Source of the DNA: Clostridiales bacterium
GTDB taxonomy: Bacteria; Bacillota; Clostridia; TANB77; CAG-508
Length of the DNA: 36,678 nt
Direction: 5' to 3'
Assembly: GCA_019419955.1 (NCBI GenBank)
Contig: JAHZIB010000014.1
Span: 1 to 36,678 of the forward strand
Made by a program: the position numbers and the translations under genes. Shown piece after piece: positions 31,954-36,678 of the stretch (position 1 is its first letter; each line of letters begins with the position of its first letter). Under the pieces are notes generated by a model, which did no database searches, had not been told where the DNA came from, and saw only the letters and a program-made list of their open reading frames with translations.

Positions 31954-32142
31954 AAGTAAAAAGCGAAAGATTTCAATTGACATAAAGAATAATTAAGGCT
32001 GGTTTTTAAGTTTAGCTTGCTTTTTGGTTAATAATATGTCATAATATTTCCTATAAGAATAAAAATAGAACGAGGAAGTGGTAAAAAAAGATTAGATAAA
32101 AATTATCATCAAAAACTATTATAAAAAGAAAGGATGAGATCT

Positions 32143-32514
32143 ATGTATTTTAAAGATTATAAGGAAATTGAAATTTTATTACAAAAATATTTTAAAGCTG
32201 TTGAAGAAGCTGATATAGAAATATTGAAAACAATTTTTCATGAAAAGGCTTCTATGTATGGATATTTAGGAAAGGATTCGGTATTGGGAACACCGGAAAT
32301 ATTCTATAATGATTTATCTTCAAAACCATCAATGAAAAAAACTAACACTGAATGTAAAATGGTAATTGGAAACATTAATGTTACTGGTAATATTGCAACA
32401 GCATGTATATATGTAGATAACTTTTTTGGCAGTTTTCGAGTGAATGACTATTTTCATTTATTAAAAATAAACAATGAATGGAAAATAGTATGTAAGACTT
32501 TTACAACAATATAA
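32143..32514 (+). CDS. NTF2-like (SnoaL/lumazine-binding-like) protein
   Basis: 123 residues, the usual size. LLQKYFKAVEEADIEILKTIFHEKASMYGY opens the cone-shaped fold, and IYVDNFFGSFRVNDYFHLLKINNEWKIVCKTF ends it. Substrate unknown. The start at 32143 gives proper spacing from AAAGGA; the ATG at 32134 is too close. Confidence 0.8.
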   Translation: MYFKDYKEIEILLQKYFKAVEEADIEILKTIFHEKASMYGYLGKDSVLGTPEIFYNDLSSKPSMKKTNTECKMVIGNINVTGNIATACIYVDNFFGSFRVNDYFHLLKINNEWKIVCKTFTTI

Positions 32515-32553
32515 AATATTCTATTTTTTAATAAGAAGGGAATTGATAATAAA

Positions 32554-33105
32554 ATGAGAAAAGATTTAGGAAATAAAGTAAATTTTTTACCATTACCAGT
32601 TTTAATGATTGGAACATATGATAAAGATGGAAAAGCAAATGTAATGAATGCTGCATGGGGAGGAATATATGACTATGGCAAAATTTTTATAACATTGTCG
32701 AAACATAAAACAACGGATAATATAAAATTGAAAAGAGCATTTACAGTAGGATTTGCAACAAAAGATACAGTAGAAATATCAGATTATTTTGGAGTAGTGT
32801 CAGGAAATCAAGAGGATAAAATTGCAAAGGCAGGAGTTCATGTAATAAATTCAAATTTTGTAGATGCACCTATTATTGCAGAATATCCATTAACATTAGA
32901 ATGTACGGTAGATTCTTTTGAAAATGGGGAACTAATTGGAAATGTCGTAAATTGTTCAGTGGATGAAAAATATTTAGACGAAAACGGAAAAATTGATGTT
33001 GATAAAATGCAAATAATTTCATTTGATATGATAACAAATACTTATAGAGTATTAGGAGATATAGTAGGAAATGCTTTTAAAGATGGACTAAAATTAAGAG
33101 ACTAA
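32554..33105 (+). CDS. Flavin reductase-like FMN-binding protein
   Basis: 183 residues, split-barrel fold. Landmarks: LPLPVLMIGTYDKDGKANVMNAAWGG (FMN-binding N-terminus), ITLSKHKTTDNIK, FTVGFATKDTVEISDYFG. Family members reduce flavins or bind FMN as electron carriers. AGAAGGGAATTG precedes the ATG. It lies 39 nt after the NTF2-like gene, perhaps cotranscribed. Confidence 0.88.
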   Translation: MRKDLGNKVNFLPLPVLMIGTYDKDGKANVMNAAWGGIYDYGKIFITLSKHKTTDNIKLKRAFTVGFATKDTVEISDYFGVVSGNQEDKIAKAGVHVINSNFVDAPIIAEYPLTLECTVDSFENGELIGNVVNCSVDEKYLDENGKIDVDKMQIISFDMITNTYRVLGDIVGNAFKDGLKLRD

Positions 33106-33250
33106 AAACCATATGAAGTTAATGTTATTAAACTTTAGAAATAATCTTTAAAGTTAAGACGAAAAGAGTATATTTAGACGATTAATACCAAATTGATATG
33201 AAGATAAAGAATATGAACTTTGATGACAACCTACAATTTTATAAACATAA

Positions 33251-33285
33251 AGTAATAGATACAAAAAATATCTATTGCTTTTTTC
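33251..33285 (+). terminator. Terminator after the flavin reductase-like gene
   Basis: AGTAATAGATA and TATCTATTGCT (11 bp with one G-T pair) followed by TTTTTTC. Confidence 0.75.
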
Positions 33286-33357
33286 TATGAATAAAGAGAA
33301 TTTTTTATTAATTAACAAGTGGAAACCATATTTTATATAAAAAAGAGGTAATGTGTT

Positions 33358-33906
33358 ATGAAAAGATGTAAATGGTGTAATTTGAAAAATGATATATATA
33401 TAAAATATCATGATGAAGAATGGTGCAAACCAAATTTTGATGAAAGATATTTATATGAGATGTTAATATTAGAATCCTTTCAAGCCGGGCTTTCTTGGGA
33501 ATGTGTATTAAATAAAAGAGAAAATTTCAGAAAAGCTTTTGATAATTTTGACATAGATAAAATTTGCAATTATGGGGACAAAAAAATACAAGATTTATTA
33601 ACTGATAGAAATATTATAAGAAACAAACTAAAAATACAAGCTACCATAAGCAATAGCAAAATTTTTAAACAAATACAAAAAGAATATGGCACATTTTATA
33701 ATTATTTAAAGCAGTTTACAGATGATACAGTTATTTATGAAATAGATAAAACTACATCTGAATTATCGGATAATATATCAAAAGATTTACAAAAACGAGG
33801 AATGAAATTTGTAGGTAGTACGATTATTTATTCATATTTACAAGCAATTGGAATTATTTATTCACACGATAAAGAATGTTTTTTGTATAAGCAAGGAGAA
33901 TGTTAA
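33358..33906 (+). CDS. tag: DNA-3-methyladenine glycosylase I
   Basis: 182 residues. RCKWC and YHDEEW at the N-terminus and YSHDKECF near the C-terminus supply the zinc ligands (Cys4, His18, and the C-terminal His/Cys). LESFQAGLSWE holds the catalytic-pocket Glu (~39). It excises 3-methyladenine from alkylated DNA. Family length. AAAGAGGTAATGTGTT lies upstream. Confidence 0.93.
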   Translation: MKRCKWCNLKNDIYIKYHDEEWCKPNFDERYLYEMLILESFQAGLSWECVLNKRENFRKAFDNFDIDKICNYGDKKIQDLLTDRNIIRNKLKIQATISNSKIFKQIQKEYGTFYNYLKQFTDDTVIYEIDKTTSELSDNISKDLQKRGMKFVGSTIIYSYLQAIGIIYSHDKECFLYKQGEC

Positions 33907-34189
33907 CAAAAATTTAAAGAAAGGAGTGTATGGTTATTTAAGTTATTAAATATATCATACAAGGAATAATGTTAGAGATATAATTTTCATATTTTTAATT
34001 CTATTAAGTAGTCTATATTTGAATTGGGGTTATAGTAATCGGTTGCATTTTGAACGACAAGTCAGATTTATAGGAATTGATGAGCCAATGTTGTATAATA
34101 TAGTGTATGATTAAAGGATGAGTTATTTAGTATATTACTAAATTGGCATAACTTTGATTATAAATATTATAGAAAGCGGAGGAAATATA
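33907..34189. other. Intergenic stretch with no recognised feature
   Basis: 283 nt of AT-rich DNA between tag and the acyl-CoA synthetase-like gene. It begins with AAAGGAGTGT followed by a four-codon ORF, so a degraded gene is possible. No convincing promoter or hairpin. Confidence 0.3.
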
Positions 34190-35890
34190 ATGAGTAAAGA
34201 AGTTTTAGAAATTTTGGACTTAAAAGATATGTTAAAAAAGACAGGAAAAATTTATGGAGATAGACCAGGATATAATGTAAAGATTAGAGAGGGAGAATAT
34301 AAAGTATTTACTCATAAAGAAATAAGAGATATGGTTGATTATCTTGGGACAGCATTAATTGATTTAGGACTAAGAGGAAAAAGAATTGCAGTTATAGGGG
34401 AAAACAGATATGAATGGGAGCTTGCATATTTGGCAGTTGTTTGTGGGACAGGAATTGTAGTTCCTATAGATAAGTCTTTACCAGAGAATGAATTAGAAGA
34501 AGTAATTGAAAGGTCAGAGGTTGAGGCTATATTTTATTCACAAAAATATCAAGAGATAATTGAGAGAATAAAATATAGTGAGAAAAATAAGTTGAAACAT
34601 TTGATTTCAATGGACTTGACGTCTAATATAGAAGGAGTATATTCTCAAAAAGAATTAATAAAAAATGGAAAAAAATTGGTCGAACAAGGAAACAGAGAAT
34701 TCATAGATGCAAAAATAAATCCAGAAGAGATGAGTATTATGTTATTTACTTCAGGTACTACATCAAAGTCGAAGATTGTGGCACTCTCACATAATAATAT
34801 TACTTCAAATTTAATGGATTTTGTGTCAGTTTTAGATATTGATTGTAATGATAGGGATTTATCATTTTTACCTTTGCACCATGTGTTTGAGTGTACAGTT
34901 GGAATGTTATGTTCATTATACATAGGAGCTGAGAGGTCATTCTGTGAGGGAATAAGGCATATAGTAGAAAATTTAAATGAATATAAGATTACATACACTT
35001 CTTTTGTTCCAGCGATTTATGAAAGTATGTATAAAACGATTATAAAGGGACTTGAGAAAGAAGGAAAGTTGGAAACAGTAAAAAAATTAATGAATGAAAA
35101 TAGAAATAAAACAATGGCGGAAAAGAAGGAAATTTTCAAAGATATACATAATATATTTGGTGGTTGCATTAGACTGTTTATAAGTGGTGCGGCAGCTTTG
35201 GATCCAGAAGTGGAGAATGCATTTAGAGATTGGGGAATCAATTTGAGTCAAGGTTACGGATTAACAGAGACTTCCCCAGGTATAGCTGTTGAAACAAATG
35301 AGAATTTTAGGGTTGGCTCAATTGGAAAGGCCCTTCCTCATGTACAAGCAAAAATAGTAGATGCAAATGAAGAAGGAATGGGAGAACTTGTAGTAAAAGG
35401 TCCCAATATTATGATTGGATATTATGAGGATGAAAAGGCAACAAAAGAGGTATTAAAAGATGGCTGGTTTGCAACAGGGGATTTGGCAAAAATAGATGAA
35501 GATGGATACATTTTTATTTGTGGTAGAAAGAAAAGTGTTATAGTCTTGAAAAATGGAAAAAATATTTTTCCTGAGGAGATGGAGAATCTTGTAAATAAAA
35601 TTGAAGGGGTAAAGGAGTCTTTTATCTTTGGTAAGCAACAGTCTGATGATAAAGAAGATATAAAAATAAATGTAAAAATTATATTTGATAGAGAAGTTAT
35701 GAAACAAGCATACAAGGCAGAGACAGACGAAGAAATTAGAAAAGTTTTAGCAGATAGAATAAAAGATATTAACAAGATTATGCCAAAGTATAAGGCAATA
35801 AGAGGATTGATAATTTCAGAAGAACCATTGATTAAAACAACAACAGGAAAGATAAAGAGACAAGTAAATTTAGAAGCAATAGAGGCATAG
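34190..35890 (+). CDS. AMP-dependent synthetase/ligase, long-chain acyl-CoA synthetase-like
   Basis: 566 residues. Adenylate-forming enzyme: FTSGTTSKSKIVALSH (P-loop, ~195), YGLTETSPG (A5), GWFATGDLA (A7), ICGRKKSVIVLKNGKNIFPEE (A8) and the C-terminal catalytic Lys in TTTGKIKR (A10). In the P-loop the usual GxPKG is SKSKI, which is atypical, but the other core motifs are intact. Probably activates fatty acids. The start at 34190 follows GGAGG by 7 nt. Confidence 0.9.
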   Translation: MSKEVLEILDLKDMLKKTGKIYGDRPGYNVKIREGEYKVFTHKEIRDMVDYLGTALIDLGLRGKRIAVIGENRYEWELAYLAVVCGTGIVVPIDKSLPENELEEVIERSEVEAIFYSQKYQEIIERIKYSEKNKLKHLISMDLTSNIEGVYSQKELIKNGKKLVEQGNREFIDAKINPEEMSIMLFTSGTTSKSKIVALSHNNITSNLMDFVSVLDIDCNDRDLSFLPLHHVFECTVGMLCSLYIGAERSFCEGIRHIVENLNEYKITYTSFVPAIYESMYKTIIKGLEKEGKLETVKKLMNENRNKTMAEKKEIFKDIHNIFGGCIRLFISGAAALDPEVENAFRDWGINLSQGYGLTETSPGIAVETNENFRVGSIGKALPHVQAKIVDANEEGMGELVVKGPNIMIGYYEDEKATKEVLKDGWFATGDLAKIDEDGYIFICGRKKSVIVLKNGKNIFPEEMENLVNKIEGVKESFIFGKQQSDDKEDIKINVKIIFDREVMKQAYKAETDEEIRKVLADRIKDINKIMPKYKAIRGLIISEEPLIKTTTGKIKRQVNLEAIEA

Positions 35891-35894
35891 CACA

Positions 35895-35928
35895 AAAATA
35901 GCATGTGAAATAAACACATGCTATTTTT
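35895..35928 (+). terminator. Intrinsic terminator
   Basis: AAATAGCATGTG, loop AAATAAA, CACATGCTATTTTT: a 12-bp stem running into the T-run. Confidence 0.85.
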
Positions 35929-36084
35929 GAATGAAATGTTTTATATTCTATAATTCTAGATATTCATACTCCATATTCTCATAATTTGTTCTTACTATTG
36001 CTGACTTTTATAAAAATTATAATAATTTAGGCTGTGGATTGTAATGTTGAGAAAAAATAAAAAATAAAAAATTCAAAAAAGTAC

Positions 36085-36113
36085 TTGTCAAAATAATACT
36101 AATAGTATAAAAT
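36085..36113 (+). promoter_or_regulatory. Promoter of the orphan leader, copy 2
   Basis: TTGTCA (36085-36090), 17-bp spacer, TAAAAT (36108-36113), then AGCATGAACAAAGAGATAAA as in copy 1. Confidence 0.75.
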
Positions 36114-36150
36114 TAGCATGAACAAAGAGATAAAAGAAAGGAGACGCGAG

Positions 36151-36222
36151 ATGAGAAAAAACGAAATTGACAGAACCTGCATGGTTGTAAGAGAGAGAGA
36201 GAGAGAGAGAGCAAGAGAATAG
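36151..36222 (+). CDS. Orphan leader ORF with (AG)11, copy 2
   Basis: 23 codons, identical to the leader at 15317 except Val for Ala at residue 12. A strong SD (AAAGGAG) lies upstream, and the predicted 5' UTR is only ~30 nt. Losing one AG unit would extend it to 36350 (about 65 codons), with the new stop inside the terminator hairpin. No pilin-like gene follows. Confidence 0.5.
   Translation: MRKNEIDRTCMVVRERERERARE
36190..36211 (+). repeat. (AG)11 dinucleotide tract, copy 2
   Basis: Eleven perfect AG units, the same number as at 15356-15377. Confidence 0.9.
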
Positions 36223-36317
36223 AGAAAACTTGTTCTGTTTTTGATGCAGAAAATAGGTTTGATGTAGAGAAAAGAAGAGATATAAATAATGCAAGTGTAA
36301 AGATTGATAATATGGAA

Positions 36318-36368
36318 CTCGGCTATGGAAGAATTGCGGAAAGCTATTAGTAGATAGCCGAGGTTTTT
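36318..36368 (+). terminator. Terminator after the orphan leader
   Basis: CTCGGCTAT and ATAGCCGAG pair perfectly around a 27-nt loop, followed by GTTTTT. The promoter at 36085 would therefore give a ~250-nt RNA. Confidence 0.6.
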
Positions 36369-36678
36369 GCACAACAAAAATGCACCTGAAAACAAATGCA
36401 AAACAAAGATAGTGATATAGAATGAAAATGAGGAAATCAATGAAATAGCAAAAGATAGAAAAACAAATATCATAAAAAGAAAGAATAATAATGGAAGAAA
36501 TGGATAGTAAAAAGAAACAGAAAACATTATGGCAAACAAAGTTAAACAAGAAGAAAAAACAAAAAACGTATAAGAAATGGAAAAGATGGTAAAAATATAG
36601 ATATATAAAATATACAAGTATGGCAGCAGATGTAGTTAATGGGAAGGAAATAAAAATAGAGCCAGAAGAATAGAAGGG
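36369..36678. other. A-rich stretch without a recognised gene
   Basis: About 310 nt up to the right edge, very rich in A on the plus strand. It holds only very short ORFs, such as 17 codons starting MAADVVNGKEIKIEPEE near 36621. It may be decayed coding sequence or the 5' region of a gene beyond the window. Confidence 0.3.

Noticed and set aside
15356..36211. AG tracts as part of a CRISPR or satellite array
   Set aside because: They are simple dinucleotide runs in single-copy leaders, with no spacers and no regular repeat unit.
36099..36617. Two overlapping minus-strand ORFs of 153 and 172 codons at the right edge
   Set aside because: They read through the complement of the conserved leader and the AG tract (giving SLSLSL runs), lack an SD and show Phe/Ser/Tyr-rich composition from A-rich DNA.

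Overview
The window is AT-rich DNA with bacterial ribosome-binding sites, sigma-A-type promoters and gene sets (ireB-ruvX-DUF1292, rbgA-mrnC, tmcAL-coaE, GntR/YtrA-type ABC operon, UvrX-YolD) that point to an anaerobic, low-GC Firmicute of class Clostridia, probably an uncultured gut lineage. That placement is inferred from gene content and base composition. Most of the window is ordinary chromosome. The unusual part is a set of surface-protein loci scattered through it.

Region 1 (1-1630): the 3' end of a secreted or surface protein with an Fn3-like piece and a C-terminal C-type-lectin/Fib_succ_major-like domain. Its last 41 codons look like the variable region of a diversity-generating retroelement (DGR). 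It is followed by four hairpins, a block shared with the second target locus, and a 5' fragment of a group II intron. Region 2 (1557-7930): metA, then a run encoding a small two-TM membrane protein, a TadZ/CpaE-like ATPase with two AT-hook-like motifs, a GAF plus degenerate GGDEF protein, IreB, RuvX and a DUF1292 protein. Region 3 (7930-11420): small membrane protein, rbgA, mrnC, two copies of a short inverted-repeat element, a candidate type I toxin-antitoxin unit, tmRNA (minus) and tRNA-Glu (plus) fired from divergent promoters. Region 4 (11420-15060): rnhA (minus), tmcAL, coaE and a Y-family polymerase.

Region 5 (15061-16950): the second DGR-type target locus. It has a promoter, a 5' leader interrupted by a roughly 125-bp palindromic element, a 23-codon leader ORF containing (AG)11, then a pilin-like protein whose C-terminus is the second variable region. 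Removing one AG unit would fuse the leader ORF to the pilin ORF, so this may be a phase-variable, hypervariable surface pilin. An orphan copy of the same promoter, leader and (AG)11 lies at 36085-36368, followed by a terminator instead of a target gene. No reverse transcriptase or template repeat was found in the window, so they would have to be elsewhere in the genome.

Region 6 (16950-26440): a frameshifted membrane protein locus, a TVP38-family protein, Dps, two PF06541 membrane proteins flanking a YcaO protein and a UvrX/YolD translesion pair behind a LexA-like box, a flavodoxin-family protein and an IS3-family remnant. Region 7 (26638-30730): a YtrA-type regulator with its operator and two ABC-exporter pairs, the second (NatA/NatB-like) split by another palindromic element. 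Region 8 (30850-35930): zinc-ribbon protein, an SDR gene broken by one extra T in a T-run, NTF2-like protein, flavin reductase-like protein, 3-methyladenine glycosylase I and an acyl-CoA synthetase-like enzyme.
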